Origin: Sandaracinaceae bacterium
Lineage (GTDB): Bacteria > Myxococcota_A > Polyangia > Polyangiales > Sandaracinaceae
Reading direction: 5' to 3'
Assembly: GCA_019637095.1 (NCBI GenBank)
Contig: JAHBWG010000038.1
Span: 1 to 64,000, forward strand
DNA: 64,000 bases
The number at the start of each line of letters is the position of its first letter. Within the stretch, counting starts at the first letter, position 1. The notes beneath the pieces were generated by a model. It was not told the origin of the DNA. It saw nothing but the letters and a program-made list of their open reading frames with translations, and did no database searches. Below are positions 1-8,245 of the stretch, one piece after another. Both the position numbers and the translations under genes were made by a program.

Positions 1-91
1 CCGGCCCGTGCGGCGGCGCGTCCTCCCGCGCTCGGCCGCCGCGCCCGAGCAGCGCGCCGAACAGCGCGCGGCGCGTCGAGCGCTCGCTCAC
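1..91 (-). CDS. Partial NapF-like ferredoxin, N-terminus only
   Basis: Only the first 30 codons lie in the window. A GTG start at 89-91 overlaps the napB stop as GTGA, so the gene is the next member of the leftward nap operon. The peptide begins V-S-E-R-S-T-R-R-A-L-F-G-A-L-L-G-R. This resembles the amino terminus of NapF, a cytoplasmic or Tat-linked ferredoxin of nitrate reduction loci, which also opens with a twin-arginine-like SRRG.L.GR stretch. No cysteine cluster is reached, so NapF is an inference from position and the N-terminal motif. A NapG-type Tat ferredoxin is the main alternative. Confidence 0.45.
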   Translation of the reverse strand, partial: MSERSTRRALFGALLGRGGRAREDAPPHGP

Positions 92-966
92 GGCACCCCG
101 ACGGGCGGCCCGGCCTCGAGCAGGGAGGCGGGGTGCTGATCGAGCGCGCCCGACGGCGCGTGGCACTGCGTGCAGCTCCCGCGCTCGGGGTGCGTCGTGC
201 GCAGCGCGCCCGCCCAGGCGCCGTGGCAGCTGTCGCAGCGCTCGCGCATGAGCGTGGAGTGGGGGATCTGCGGCGGCGCCACGGGCCACGCGCGCGCGCC
301 CCGCTCGGGCGAGGGCCGCCCCGCGAACGCGCTCTCTAGGGGCGGGCCGCCGCCGAGCCGCTCGCCCGGCATCTCGCCCTCGTCCGGGACGTGGCACTGC
401 ACGCAGCTCCCGAGCTCGCGGTGGCTCATCGGCGGCGCGACGCGCTCGCCGAGGCGCAGCCCGTCGCGGTGACAGACCACGCACTCGAGCGCCCCGAGCG
501 CGGGGATCGGGTGCGGGATGCGCGGCGGCGCGCCGTCGTACGCGCGCAGCGACCCGCGGCGCGCGAGCTCGACGCGGACTGCCGCGTCATCGCGCGGCGG
601 CACCGGCGCGCCGAGCGCGGGGTGGTCCGCGCGCATGGCCTCGATCGCGGCCGCGTGCCGGTCCCGGTCGGGCCCGAGGGGCGTCGCGCGGATCGCGGCG
701 TACGTCGGCGCGAGCCGCGTCGGTCCGTCGACCACCACCGCCGGCGGCGCCTCGCGCCGGTGGGGGGCCTCCTCGCCGCGCGTGCCGGTGAAGAAGCCGA
801 TCAGCGCGGCGGTGATGAGCACGATCGCCACGACGTGCAGCCAGCGCGTGGCGCGCGGGTCGTCGCCGAGCGGCGACGGCGGCGCGGCGCTGATGCGCTC
901 GCCGATCGGCCGCCGATCGTGCTCGGCGTCGCGCTCGGCGCCGTGCTCGTCGCGGTGGTCGTTCAC
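88..966 (-). CDS. napB: Membrane-anchored tetraheme NapB-like cytochrome c with duplicated diheme unit
   Basis: Predicted electron-transfer subunit that delivers electrons to NapA in the periplasm, 292 aa. A single hydrophobic segment at about residues 42-60 would anchor it in the inner membrane. Four CxxCH heme sites lie at residues 162-166, 188-192, 244-248 and 265-269. Each is preceded by a candidate distal histidine (H152, H182, H236, H259), as in bis-His NapB. The two halves, IPHP...CVVCH...SH...CVQCHVP and IPHS...CDSCH...TH...CTQCHAP, look like a tandem repeat of the NapB diheme unit; classical NapB has two hemes and a cleaved signal. The GTG start overlaps the napA stop (GTGA). Assignment to the NapB family rests on the motif pattern and the operon. 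Confidence 0.75.
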   Translation of the reverse strand: MNDHRDEHGAERDAEHDRRPIGERISAAPPSPLGDDPRATRWLHVVAIVLITAALIGFFTGTRGEEAPHRREAPPAVVVDGPTRLAPTYAAIRATPLGPDRDRHAAAIEAMRADHPALGAPVPPRDDAAVRVELARRGSLRAYDGAPPRIPHPIPALGALECVVCHRDGLRLGERVAPPMSHRELGSCVQCHVPDEGEMPGERLGGGPPLESAFAGRPSPERGARAWPVAPPQIPHSTLMRERCDSCHGAWAGALRTTHPERGSCTQCHAPSGALDQHPASLLEAGPPVGVP

Positions 967-3362
967 GCGGCGCCTCGCCTCCGGACCCGCGCCGCGCACT
1001 TCTTGTAGTCGGGCTGCTTGGAGAACGGATCGTACTCGTGCAGCGTCAGCGCGTTGACGAGCAGGCGCTCGTCGAAGAACGGGATGAACACCGTGCCCTC
1101 CGGCGGCCGGCCCCGCCCGTCGATCCAGATCGGGATCTCCATCTGCCCGCGCCGCGTCTCGACGATCACCGTCTCGCCGTTGGCGACGCCGAGCCGCGCC
1201 GCGTCCGCGCGGTGCATCTCGCAGTACGCCTGCGGCATCGCGCGACGCAGCGGCGCGATGCGCATCGTCATGGACCCCGAGTGCCAGTGCTCGAGCACGC
1301 GCCCGGTGCAGAGCCAGAGCGGGTACTCCGCGTCCGGCACCTCGGGCGGCGGCTCGTAGGGGTGGAAGAAGACTTGCGCGCGGTCGTCGCTCGTCGTCGA
1401 GTGGTAGAACTGCACGCCCTTGCCCGCCTCGACGTACGGGTCCTCGCCCTCGACGAAGCGGAAGCGCGTCTCGCGCCACGAGCCGTCGGGCTGCTCGACC
1501 ACCGGCCAGCGCAGCCCGCGCGCGCGCACGTACTCCTGATAGGGCGCGATGTCCTTGTGCTTGAAGCGGGTGAACGCGCGGTACTCCTCGAAGAGCCGCT
1601 CGTCGACGTTCACGTCGTAGTAGCGGCTCCACTGCCAGATCGGCACCTCGCGGCCCTGCGCGTCCTCGGTGTGGAAGAGGAAGCGCCCGTCGCGATCGCG
1701 CATGCCCTCGTGGCCGAGCTCGAGCAGGCGATGGGCGACCGCGATCGTCTGCCAGCAGTCGTCGCGCGCCTCGCCCGGCGGATCGACCATCTTGAACCAC
1801 TGCTGCGTGCGCCGCTCGGAGTTGCCGTAGACGCCGTTCTTCTCCACCCAGAGCGCGGACGGAAGGATCAGGTCCGCGGCGCGCGTCGTCTCCGTCGGGT
1901 ACACGTCGCTCACGATCAGGAACTTGTCCTCGAGCGCGCGCGCGCGGCGGAAGTACTCGTTCTGGTTGGGCATCGTCTGCCCGGGGTTCGTGACCTGCAC
2001 CCAGATCGTGTCGATGTCGCCGCCCTCCGACCTCGGGAGGTTGAAGCGCCGGAACATCTCGACGGTGTGGTAGCCGATCTCGCCGCGGATCCGGCCCTCG
2101 GGCACGTTCCAGAGCTGCTCGGCGTCCGCGCGATGCGCGGGGTTGGTCACTACGCGGCCGCCCGGCAGGGTGTGGCAGAGCGTGCCGACCTCGCGGACGG
2201 TGCCGCACGCGGACGGCTGCCCGGTGAGGCTCGTCGGCGCGTCGCCCGCGCGTCCGAAGTGGCCGCTCAGGAGGTGCAGGCCGTGGATGAGCGTGTTGAC
2301 CGCGGTGCCGCGCGTGTGCTGGTTCGCGCCCATGCACCAGAGGCTCGTGATGCGCAGGTCCCGGTTGCCGAAGAGCTCGGCGAGCATCCGGATCTGCGCG
2401 GCCGGGACGCCCGACAGCGCCTCGACGTGCTCCGGCGTGTACGGCTCGAGCCGGCGCCGGTACTCCTCGAAGTCGATCGCCTCGCCCTGGAGCGTCGGGT
2501 TCTCGGCCTGGAGCGCGCGGAACGCGCAGTGCGCCTCGACGAACTCGCGGTGGTACGTGCCCTCTCGCACCAACAGGTGCGCGACGCCGAGCGCGATCGC
2601 GAGATCGCCGTGCGGGCGCATCTCGAGGTAGTGCTGGCAGTGCTCGGTGGAGCGCGTGCGCCGCGTCCCGATGTCGATCAGCACGACCTGCTCGCCGCGC
2701 GCGCGCCGATCGATCACGCGCGAGAAGAGGATCGGGTGCATCTCCGCCGGGTTGTTCCCCCAGAAGATCAGCACGTCGCACTGGTCGAGGTCGTCGTAGC
2801 AGCCCGCCGGCTCGTCGACGCCGTAGGTCGCGAGGAACCCGGTGACCGCGGACGCCATGCAGAGGCGCGCGTTCGCCTCGAGGTGGTTCGTGCCGAGCCC
2901 CGCCTTGACCAGCTTGCTCGCGGCGAAGCCCTCGGGGACGGTCGACTGCCCGGAGATGTAGAAGCCGAAGCGCGACGGGTCGCGGTGGATCCGGCGCGCG
3001 ACGATGTCGATCGCCTCGTCCCACGAGATCGGCTCGTGGCGATCGCCCCGGCGCAACAGCGGCTGCGTGAGCCGATCCGTCCCGTAGAGCGCGAGGCCGA
3101 CGTGGTAGCCCTTCACGCAGAGCAGACCGCGGTTCACCTCGGCCATCGCGTCGCCCTGGATCGAGACGACCCGGCCGCGCTCGACGCCGACCTGCACGTG
3201 GCAGCCGGTGCCGCAGAACCGGCACGGCGCCTTCTGGAACGCGACGCCGTCGGCGGTGCGCGGGGCGGGGCGAGCCGGCGGCTGTCCGACCGCGTCCCGC
3301 GCGCCGATCGCGGCGGTCGCCGCGGCCATCGCCATCCCCTTGATCACGTCTCGTCGCTGCAT
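963..3362 (-). CDS. napA: Periplasmic nitrate reductase catalytic subunit NapA
   Basis: Reduces nitrate to nitrite in the periplasm using Mo-bis-MGD and one [4Fe-4S] cluster. The protein is 799 aa, slightly shorter than the roughly 830 aa of proteobacterial NapA. It opens with a twin-arginine signal (MQRRDVIKGM followed by an Ala-rich stretch). The cluster ligands are C47, C50, C54 and C82 (CRFCGTGC...CVKG). Lys84 just after the last cysteine matches the electron-transfer lysine of the family. C168 in NARLCMASAV is the molybdenum ligand, which identifies a NapA/Nas-type enzyme. The ATG at 3360-3362 is chosen because the Tat motif follows directly. The reading frame stays open upstream, but that stretch belongs to napD in another frame. 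The 5' end overlaps napD by 19 bases. Confidence 0.95.
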   Translation of the reverse strand: MQRRDVIKGMAMAAATAAIGARDAVGQPPARPAPRTADGVAFQKAPCRFCGTGCHVQVGVERGRVVSIQGDAMAEVNRGLLCVKGYHVGLALYGTDRLTQPLLRRGDRHEPISWDEAIDIVARRIHRDPSRFGFYISGQSTVPEGFAASKLVKAGLGTNHLEANARLCMASAVTGFLATYGVDEPAGCYDDLDQCDVLIFWGNNPAEMHPILFSRVIDRRARGEQVVLIDIGTRRTRSTEHCQHYLEMRPHGDLAIALGVAHLLVREGTYHREFVEAHCAFRALQAENPTLQGEAIDFEEYRRRLEPYTPEHVEALSGVPAAQIRMLAELFGNRDLRITSLWCMGANQHTRGTAVNTLIHGLHLLSGHFGRAGDAPTSLTGQPSACGTVREVGTLCHTLPGGRVVTNPAHRADAEQLWNVPEGRIRGEIGYHTVEMFRRFNLPRSEGGDIDTIWVQVTNPGQTMPNQNEYFRRARALEDKFLIVSDVYPTETTRAADLILPSALWVEKNGVYGNSERRTQQWFKMVDPPGEARDDCWQTIAVAHRLLELGHEGMRDRDGRFLFHTEDAQGREVPIWQWSRYYDVNVDERLFEEYRAFTRFKHKDIAPYQEYVRARGLRWPVVEQPDGSWRETRFRFVEGEDPYVEAGKGVQFYHSTTSDDRAQVFFHPYEPPPEVPDAEYPLWLCTGRVLEHWHSGSMTMRIAPLRRAMPQAYCEMHRADAARLGVANGETVIVETRRGQMEIPIWIDGRGRPPEGTVFIPFFDERLLVNALTLHEYDPFSKQPDYKKCAARVRRRGAA

Positions 3363-3640
3363 GGCCTCCCTCGGAGTCGGCGGGGCACCGTGCCCTCGAT
3401 CTCGGGCACGTCGGAGAAGTCGTGGAACACCACGAAGAGCTGGCTCACGCCCTCGGTCGCCTCGAGCGCCGCGAAGAGCGCGGCGTCCTCGGCGGCCGCC
3501 GTGGTCTCGGTGACGAGCGCCACGCGGCCCCCTTCGCGCGGGCCGACGGTGACCCGCGCGTCGGCGCCGAGGCGCGCGATCGTCTCCGGCCACCCCGAAG
3601 GGTCGCCGCGGAGGTGCGCTACGAGTCCGGTGACAGGCAT
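3344..3640 (-). CDS. napD: NapD, Tat-signal chaperone for NapA
   Basis: Small cytoplasmic protein of 98 aa. The NapD family binds the twin-arginine signal peptide of NapA and holds back export until the cofactor is inserted. The sequence starts MPVTGLVAHLRG and has the ferredoxin-fold pattern of the family, with the motif VSQLFVVFHD near residue 70 where NapD proteins show a G-x-x-x-x-L-V-Y-H-like strand. It is the first gene of the leftward nap operon, its 3' end overlaps napA by 19 bases, and it diverges from the cytochrome operon 78 bases away. Confidence 0.85.
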   Translation of the reverse strand: MPVTGLVAHLRGDPSGWPETIARLGADARVTVGPREGGRVALVTETTAAAEDAALFAALEATEGVSQLFVVFHDFSDVPEIEGTVPRRLRGRPCSDET

Positions 3641-3694
3641 GGTCGCGTGTGTATGTGCACCCCGACGAACGGCTCGCTACCTCCCGAGAGCTGC

Positions 3695-3700
3695 TACTCT
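3695..3700 (+). promoter_or_regulatory. Possible -10 element (TACTCT) of the rightward cytochrome operon
   Basis: A TAnnnT hexamer lies 18 bases before the ATG at 3719, in the 78-base gap between divergent napD and the cytochrome lipoprotein gene. No convincing -35 or FNR/NarL-type inverted repeat was found in the gap, so the control of this locus cannot be read from the sequence. Confidence 0.3.
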
Positions 3701-3718
3701 CCGCGACCGACGCACGAG

Positions 3719-4330
3719 ATGCCCCGACCGTACCGCAGCACGCACGCGCGCACTACGCCGATCCTGCTCGCCCTGCTCGCAGGCTGCGGGAGCGACGTGG
3801 AGCGCCCACTCGCCGACCCGCCGGGCGAGCCCACGGGGCAGGTGCGGATCTCGGCGCCGGCGTGGCTCGACTCGCTCGCCACGGAGGTCACGGGGACGGA
3901 CGGAACGCCGCTGCGCCTGCGATGCGAGTCGTGTCACGCGCTCTCGCCGTCCGGCGCGGCGCTCCCCGCGAGCGCGGAGGAGGCTGGCGCACCACACACG
4001 GGGCTCGAGGTCGAGCACGGCACCCTCGCCTGCGCTTCGTGCCACGACTCGGAGCGCCCGGACCGGCTGCGCCTCGCGAGCGGGCACGTCGCGCCGATGC
4101 GCGAGGCGATGCTCCTCTGCGCCCAGTGCCACGGGACGCAGCACCGCGACTACCAGCACGGCGCGCACGGCGGCATGCAAGGATACTGGGATCTCTCGCG
4201 CGGCGATCGCGTCAGGAACCACTGCGTGGAGTGCCACGCACCGCACCGCCCCGCGTACCCGCGGCTTCGCCCTCTGCCGCCACCGCACGATCGCTTCCCA
4301 CCCGTACGACACGAGGGCGACCATGGCTGA
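3719..4330 (+). CDS. Tetraheme cytochrome c lipoprotein
   Basis: Predicted periplasmic, lipid-anchored electron carrier, 203 aa. The signal peptide ends in a lipobox with C23 (LLALLAGC). Four CxxCH motifs lie at residues 69-73, 105-109, 134-138 and 169-173, with many free histidines between them that could serve as distal ligands (VEHG, SGHV, QHGAH). The ATG at 3719 is chosen because the lipoprotein signal follows at once; the frame is open upstream without a signal. The stop overlaps the start of the ferredoxin gene (ATGGCTGA), so the three genes 3719-6552 form one operon. It probably links the NrfCD-type quinol oxidase to NapB/NapA. I do not recognise a named family beyond a NapC/NrfH-unrelated multiheme class. 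Confidence 0.8.
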   Translation: MPRPYRSTHARTTPILLALLAGCGSDVERPLADPPGEPTGQVRISAPAWLDSLATEVTGTDGTPLRLRCESCHALSPSGAALPASAEEAGAPHTGLEVEHGTLACASCHDSERPDRLRLASGHVAPMREAMLLCAQCHGTQHRDYQHGAHGGMQGYWDLSRGDRVRNHCVECHAPHRPAYPRLRPLPPPHDRFPPVRHEGDHG

Positions 4331-5264
4331 GGAGCCGACCGATCCCACGAGCGAGCCGGCGAAGGAGGGCTTCGATCGGCGCACCGCGCTGAAGGTGGGT
4401 GGCGCGACCCTCGGCGCCGCCGCCTTCGCCCGCGCGCTCGCCCCGCTCACCGAGTGGACCGAGGACCTCTCCGTCGACGGGTTCCTGCAGAAGCACTACA
4501 AGGAGCTGACCCCCGAAGAGCTCTCCGCGGTCCTGCGACGCCACGAGGCCGAGACCGAGCGCCGCTACGGGCGCGAGGTGACGATCCGCGATCTGCGCCC
4601 GCAGGAGGGCGTGTCGTTCGGGTACGCCCTCAACCTCTCGGTGTGCATCGGGTGCCGTCGCTGCGCCGAGGCGTGTCACATCGAAAACAACCACGACCGC
4701 CGCACGCAGACCTCCTACATCCGCGTGCTCGAGATGACGCAGGGCAGCTTCGACATGGAGCACGGCACCGCCGTCTACGACCACGAGGCCGTCCCCGCGC
4801 CCGGCAAGTACTACATGCCCGTGCAATGCCAGCAGTGCGACAACCCGCCCTGCGTGCACGTCTGCCCGGTGGAGGCCACCTGGAAGGAGGAGGACGGCAT
4901 CGTCGTCGTCGACTACGACTGGTGCATCGGGTGTCGCTACTGCGAAGCGGCGTGCCCCTACCACGCGCGCCGCTTCAACTGGGAGCGCCCCGTCGTCCCG
5001 GCCGAGGAGATCAACCCGAACCAGTCGTACCTCTCGAACCGGATCCGGCCTCAAGGGGTGATGGAGAAGTGCCACTTCTGCCTGCACCGCACCCGCGAGG
5101 GGCGCGCCCCGGCGTGCTTGGAGGCCTGCCCCACCGGCGCACGCGTCTTCGGCAACCTCCTCGATCCGAACAGCGACATCCGTTGGGTCCTCGAGAACAA
5201 GCGCGTCTTCGTCCTCAAGGAGGATCTCGGGACGCGCCCGCGGTTCTTCTACTACTTCGGGTGA
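4323..5264 (+). CDS. Tat-exported four-cluster ferredoxin subunit (NrfC/PsrB/HybA type)
   Basis: Iron-sulfur electron-transfer subunit, 313 aa, expected on the periplasmic face next to the NrfD-type subunit. A twin-arginine motif (FDRRTALKVG) at residues 17-26 is followed by an Ala-rich h-region. Four ferredoxin cysteine groups follow in the usual order of the family: CIGCRRCAEAC, CQQCDNPPCVHVCP, CIGCRYCEAACP and CHFC...CLEACP. The family passes electrons between a quinol-oxidising membrane subunit and a periplasmic oxidoreductase. Here the partners would be the membrane protein at 5269 and the tetraheme lipoprotein just upstream, whose stop codon this gene overlaps. Confidence 0.88.
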   Translation: MAEEPTDPTSEPAKEGFDRRTALKVGGATLGAAAFARALAPLTEWTEDLSVDGFLQKHYKELTPEELSAVLRRHEAETERRYGREVTIRDLRPQEGVSFGYALNLSVCIGCRRCAEACHIENNHDRRTQTSYIRVLEMTQGSFDMEHGTAVYDHEAVPAPGKYYMPVQCQQCDNPPCVHVCPVEATWKEEDGIVVVDYDWCIGCRYCEAACPYHARRFNWERPVVPAEEINPNQSYLSNRIRPQGVMEKCHFCLHRTREGRAPACLEACPTGARVFGNLLDPNSDIRWVLENKRVFVLKEDLGTRPRFFYYFG

Positions 5265-5268
5265 GACC

Positions 5269-6552
5269 ATGAGCGCCCGCGACCACGCCATCAGCTACCC
5301 GAAGTTCCTCTGGCGCGCCGTCTCGATGGCGACGGACGGGAGCTGGCTCTTCTACACGTGGATGCTCGTGCTCACCGCCATCGCCCTCGTCGGCGCGAAC
5401 GCGTGGGCGCAGCAGACCGTCGACGGGATGGCGCTCACGAGCATGAGCGATCACGTCTCGTGGGGTCTCTACATCGCGAACTTCACGTTCGCGGTCGGCC
5501 TCGCCGCCGGCGGCGTGATGATGGTCATCCCCGCCTACCTCTACCGCGACGAGCGGATGCACGACGTCGTCATCGTCGGTGAGCTGCTCGCGATCGCGGC
5601 GCTGGTCATGGCGCTCTTGTTCGTCGTGGTGGACCTCGGGCGCCCGGATCGCTTCTGGCACCTGATGCCGTTCATCGGCCGGTTCCATTGGCCGATCTCC
5701 ATGCTCACGTGGGACGTCATCGTCCTCAACGGCTACCTGCTCATCAACGCACACATCTGCGGTTACCTGCTCTACACGAGGTTCATCGGCAAGAAGCCGG
5801 ACCCGCGTTGGTACATCCCGTTCGTCATGGTCTCGATCGTGTGGGCCATCTCGGTGCACACGGTGACCGCGTTCCTCTACAGCGGCCTCGGCGGCCGACC
5901 GTTCTGGAACAGCGCGCTGCTCGCCCCGCGGTTCCTCGTCACCGCGTTCATCACGGGCCCGGCGTTCATCGTCCTGACGCTCAGGTTCATGCGCGGCGCG
6001 ACCCGCTTCGCGGTGCCGAGCGGCCCCGTCGCGACGCTCGTCGGCGTCATGCGCGTGACCGTGATCGTGAACCTCTTCATGCTCGGCGCCGAGCTCTTCA
6101 CGGAGCTCTACTCGGGCGGCAGCCACGCGGCGGCCGCCGAGTACCTGTGGTTCGGCCTGCACGGCGCGAACGCGCTGGTGCCGTGGACCTGGGCCGCGCT
6201 CCTCTTCAACGTCGCGGCCGCGGTGATCCTGCTCACCCCGGCGCTCGCGCGCCGCTACTGGGTGCTCAACGCCGCGTGCGTCCTGGCCTTCGCGGGCGTG
6301 TGGATCGAGAAGGGCATGGGGCTGATCATCCCGGGCTTCATCCCGAGCACGCTGCACGAGATCGTCGAGTACGTGCCGAGCACCACCGAGTGGCGCATCA
6401 CCGCCGGGATCTGGGCGTTCGGCCTCATGGTCTACACGGTGCTCATGAAGGTCGCGCTGCCCATCGTGGCCGGCGAGGAGCGGCTCGACCGGCGCGGCGC
6501 GCCCGCGAAGCCCACGGCGCCCGCGCCGGCGGCGCGCGACGAAGAAGAGTAG
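5269..6552 (+). CDS. NrfD/PsrC-family quinol-oxidising membrane subunit
   Basis: Integral membrane protein of 427 aa with eight to ten hydrophobic segments, starting around residues 20-45 and ending near residue 405, with a short Pro/Ala-rich cytoplasmic tail. The segment near residues 60-90 ([19 protein letters not shown]) and the [11 protein letters not shown] loop match the NrfD/PsrC/HmcC family, which oxidises menaquinol and hands electrons to a ferredoxin partner. It begins 4 bases after the ferredoxin gene. No napC or napH is seen, so this module is the natural candidate for feeding NapAB. Confidence 0.88.
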   Translation: MSARDHAISYPKFLWRAVSMATDGSWLFYTWMLVLTAIALVGANAWAQQTVDGMALTSMSDHVSWGLYIANFTFAVGLAAGGVMMVIPAYLYRDERMHDVVIVGELLAIAALVMALLFVVVDLGRPDRFWHLMPFIGRFHWPISMLTWDVIVLNGYLLINAHICGYLLYTRFIGKKPDPRWYIPFVMVSIVWAISVHTVTAFLYSGLGGRPFWNSALLAPRFLVTAFITGPAFIVLTLRFMRGATRFAVPSGPVATLVGVMRVTVIVNLFMLGAELFTELYSGGSHAAAAEYLWFGLHGANALVPWTWAALLFNVAAAVILLTPALARRYWVLNAACVLAFAGVWIEKGMGLIIPGFIPSTLHEIVEYVPSTTEWRITAGIWAFGLMVYTVLMKVALPIVAGEERLDRRGAPAKPTAPAPAARDEEE

Positions 6553-6553
6553 T

Positions 6554-6574
6554 CGCGGCCCGCGCCGTTTTTTT
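6554..6574 (+). terminator. Possible weak intrinsic terminator after the NrfD gene
   Basis: A short GC hairpin (CGCG stems around GCC, 6554-6564) is followed by CCG and seven T residues at 6568-6574. The same T run is also the loop of a second stem, GCGCCGT/ACGGCGC (6562-6568 and 6576-6582). Long T runs are rare in this window, which supports a terminator, but the stem is short. Confidence 0.35.
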
Positions 6575-6609
6575 GACGGCGCCGCGCGGGTCGGGCATCG
6601 GTGTCCCTC

Positions 6610-6625
6610 ATCGAAGCGCTTCGAT
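6610..6625. promoter_or_regulatory. 16-base perfect palindrome before the parA ribosome binding site, candidate operator
   Basis: ATCGAAGCGCTTCGAT is a perfect inverted repeat that ends one base before an AAGGGAGG ribosome binding site (6626-6633) of the zinc-finger ParA gene. The operon also encodes a ribbon-helix-helix-like protein, and such proteins typically bind short palindromes as dimers of dimers and repress their own operon. Binding here is an inference. Confidence 0.55.
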
Positions 6626-6638
6626 AAGGGAGGACGCC

Positions 6639-7718
6639 TTGCGAGCCGATCAGTTCGCGTGCAGCGCGTGCGCACGCACCTTCAAAGTGCAGTTCCGTTA
6701 TCAGGTCCGCGAAGAGGCGGGCCGCTTCGTCTACTTCTGCTCGCAGGCGTGCCTCCAGCACGGCCTCGAGCAGCCGGTGTGCACGGTCTGCGGGACGGGC
6801 TTCGAGCTCGAGTACCCCTACCAGTGCCAGGTCGGCGACGCGGAGCCGATCTACTACTGCACGCCGCAGTGCCGCGAGGCCGCGCGGGCGGGGGTCTACC
6901 GGACCGGCAAGGCCGGCGGGCGCGCCGCCGACGGGCCGCGCCGCATCGCGGTCTTCAACCACAAGGGCGGCACCGGCAAGACGACCACCGCGGTGAACCT
7001 CGCCGCCGGCCTCGCGGAGCGCGGGATGCGCGTGCTGCTCGTCGACGCCGACGGTCAAGGCAACGTCGGCGCCTCGCTCGGCATCCGCGGCGAGCGCACC
7101 CTCTACCACGTGCTCGTGCAGGGGCTCTCGAGCGAGGAGTGCGCGGTCCCCGTCCGCTCCGGGCTCGACGTCCTGACGAGCAACGAGATGCTCGCCGCCG
7201 CCGAGCTCTACCTCGCGGAGCGGCCCAACCGCGATCGCATCCTGCGCGAGCGGCTCGGGGGCCGGACGACCGGCTACGACGTCGTCGTGCTCGACTGCGC
7301 GCCCGCGCTGTCGCTGATGAACCAGAACGCCCTCGTCTACGCGGACAGCGTGCTGGTGCCCGTCTCGTGCGACTACCTCTCGCTCATCGGCGTCCGGCAG
7401 GTGCTGCGCACGCTCAAGAGCGTGCACGCGCTCCTCAAGCACGACGTGCGTCTGCTCGGTGTGCTGCCGACGTTCTTCGACGTGCGCAACAACATCGCGC
7501 GCGAAGCCCTCGGTGCCCTGACCGAGCACTTCGGCGACCGCTGCCTCTCGCCCATCCGCGTGAACACGCGGCTGCGCGAGGCGCCGAGCGCCAAGAAGAC
7601 GATCTTCGAGTACGCCCCGACCTCGCACGGGGCGCTCGACTACACGGCGCTCGTCGATCGGATCGTGCGGCTGCGCGGAGACGCGGCGCCGGTGCGCGAG
7701 ACGGCGCTGGCCGGGTGA
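6639..7718 (+). CDS. ParA/MinD-family ATPase with two N-terminal zinc fingers
   Basis: 359 aa. The TTG start at 6639 is supported by an AAGGGAGG ribosome binding site ending 5 bases upstream and by the zinc finger that begins at once. Residues 8-38 and 48-78 each carry C-x2-C-x22-C-x3-C with identical spacing, a tandem pair of treble-clef or TRASH-like zinc sites. The ATPase follows from about residue 102, with the deviant Walker A KGGTGKTT (signature lysine K109), DADGQGN (switch I region) and a [10 protein letters not shown] Walker B region. ParA ATPases position DNA or protein cargo with a DNA-binding or activating partner; the partner here is probably the small protein at 7729. No parB or parS is visible, so this is not the main chromosome-partition operon. 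It could be a dedicated cargo-positioning system. Confidence 0.85.
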   Translation: MRADQFACSACARTFKVQFRYQVREEAGRFVYFCSQACLQHGLEQPVCTVCGTGFELEYPYQCQVGDAEPIYYCTPQCREAARAGVYRTGKAGGRAADGPRRIAVFNHKGGTGKTTTAVNLAAGLAERGMRVLLVDADGQGNVGASLGIRGERTLYHVLVQGLSSEECAVPVRSGLDVLTSNEMLAAAELYLAERPNRDRILRERLGGRTTGYDVVVLDCAPALSLMNQNALVYADSVLVPVSCDYLSLIGVRQVLRTLKSVHALLKHDVRLLGVLPTFFDVRNNIAREALGALTEHFGDRCLSPIRVNTRLREAPSAKKTIFEYAPTSHGALDYTALVDRIVRLRGDAAPVRETALAG

Positions 7719-7728
7719 GGAGGAGCCG

Positions 7729-8040
7729 ATGGGAGCGAAGGACGAGGGGGTGAGCGCGCTGTTCGATCGGGACGAGGTGCGCGAGGTGCTCGAGGGCGCG
7801 TTCTACAAGCCGGGCCCGGCGGCGGCCCGCGAGCGCTCGTCCCCCCGGCGGCGCGCGAGCGCGAAGGACGACCTGCCCTACGAGGTGATCTGCATCAGCC
7901 TCTACAAGGAGGACCTGCGCCGCCTCGACGAGAAGGTGAAGCTCCTCAAGGCGCGCGGGCACCGCAAGATGAGCCGCAGCGCCCTGATCCGCTACGCGCT
8001 CGACACCGCGAACCTCGACGACCTCCCGAAGGCCTACTGA
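7729..8040 (+). CDS. Small ribbon-helix-helix-like protein, probable ParA partner
   Basis: 103 aa, starting 10 bases after parA with GGAGGAG just before the ATG. The N-terminal half is charged and probably flexible. The C-terminal 50 residues (YEVICISLYKEDLRRLDEK, then KMSRSALIRYALDTANL) have the strand-helix-helix layout of a ribbon-helix-helix DNA-binding domain: a short strand, a helix rich in charged residues, then S-R-S-A-L-I-R-x-A. ParA plus a small RHH protein recalls the type Ib ParA/ParG and ParF/ParG pairs. It may bind the 6610-6625 palindrome. The fold is called by eye. Confidence 0.7.
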   Translation: MGAKDEGVSALFDRDEVREVLEGAFYKPGPAAARERSSPRRRASAKDDLPYEVICISLYKEDLRRLDEKVKLLKARGHRKMSRSALIRYALDTANLDDLPKAY

Positions 8041-8086
8041 AGGCCCGCCGCTGGCGCGCCGGCCGCGACGTGCCATCACGCCGCTC

Positions 8087-8245
8087 GTGACGGAGCAGCG
8101 CGGCAGCGGCGCGATCTTCTGGATCATCGGCGCCATCGTGGTCTGTATGCTCGCCGCGGCGGGAACGATGCTCTGGCTGTCGATCTCGCACGACGCGGCC
8201 CGCGGCTACATCCCCCGCGAGGCTCGCGACGCGAGCGCGCCTTGA
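8087..8245 (+). CDS. 52-residue single-pass membrane protein
   Basis: A GTG-initiated 52 aa frame with one strong transmembrane helix at residues 9-32 (AIFWIIGAIVVCMLAAAG), a short polar N-terminus and a charged C-terminal tail. Its stop overlaps the TTG start of the next gene (TTGA), which is the coupling seen between many genes in this window and supports it being real. No family recognised. The gap 8041-8086 after the RHH gene holds nothing else. Confidence 0.5.
   Translation: MTEQRGSGAIFWIIGAIVVCMLAAAGTMLWLSISHDAARGYIPREARDASAP

Noticed and set aside
1038-5264. Very long open frame on the plus strand opposite napA and the ferredoxin region
   Set aside because: It is antisense to napA for most of its length and only its 3' part (from 4323) encodes a recognisable protein; long shadow frames are expected at this GC content.
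6562-6582. Hairpin GCGCCGT/ACGGCGC with a TTTTTTG loop as a terminator
   Set aside because: The T run lies in the loop rather than after the stem; only the smaller hairpin before the T run was kept, with low confidence.
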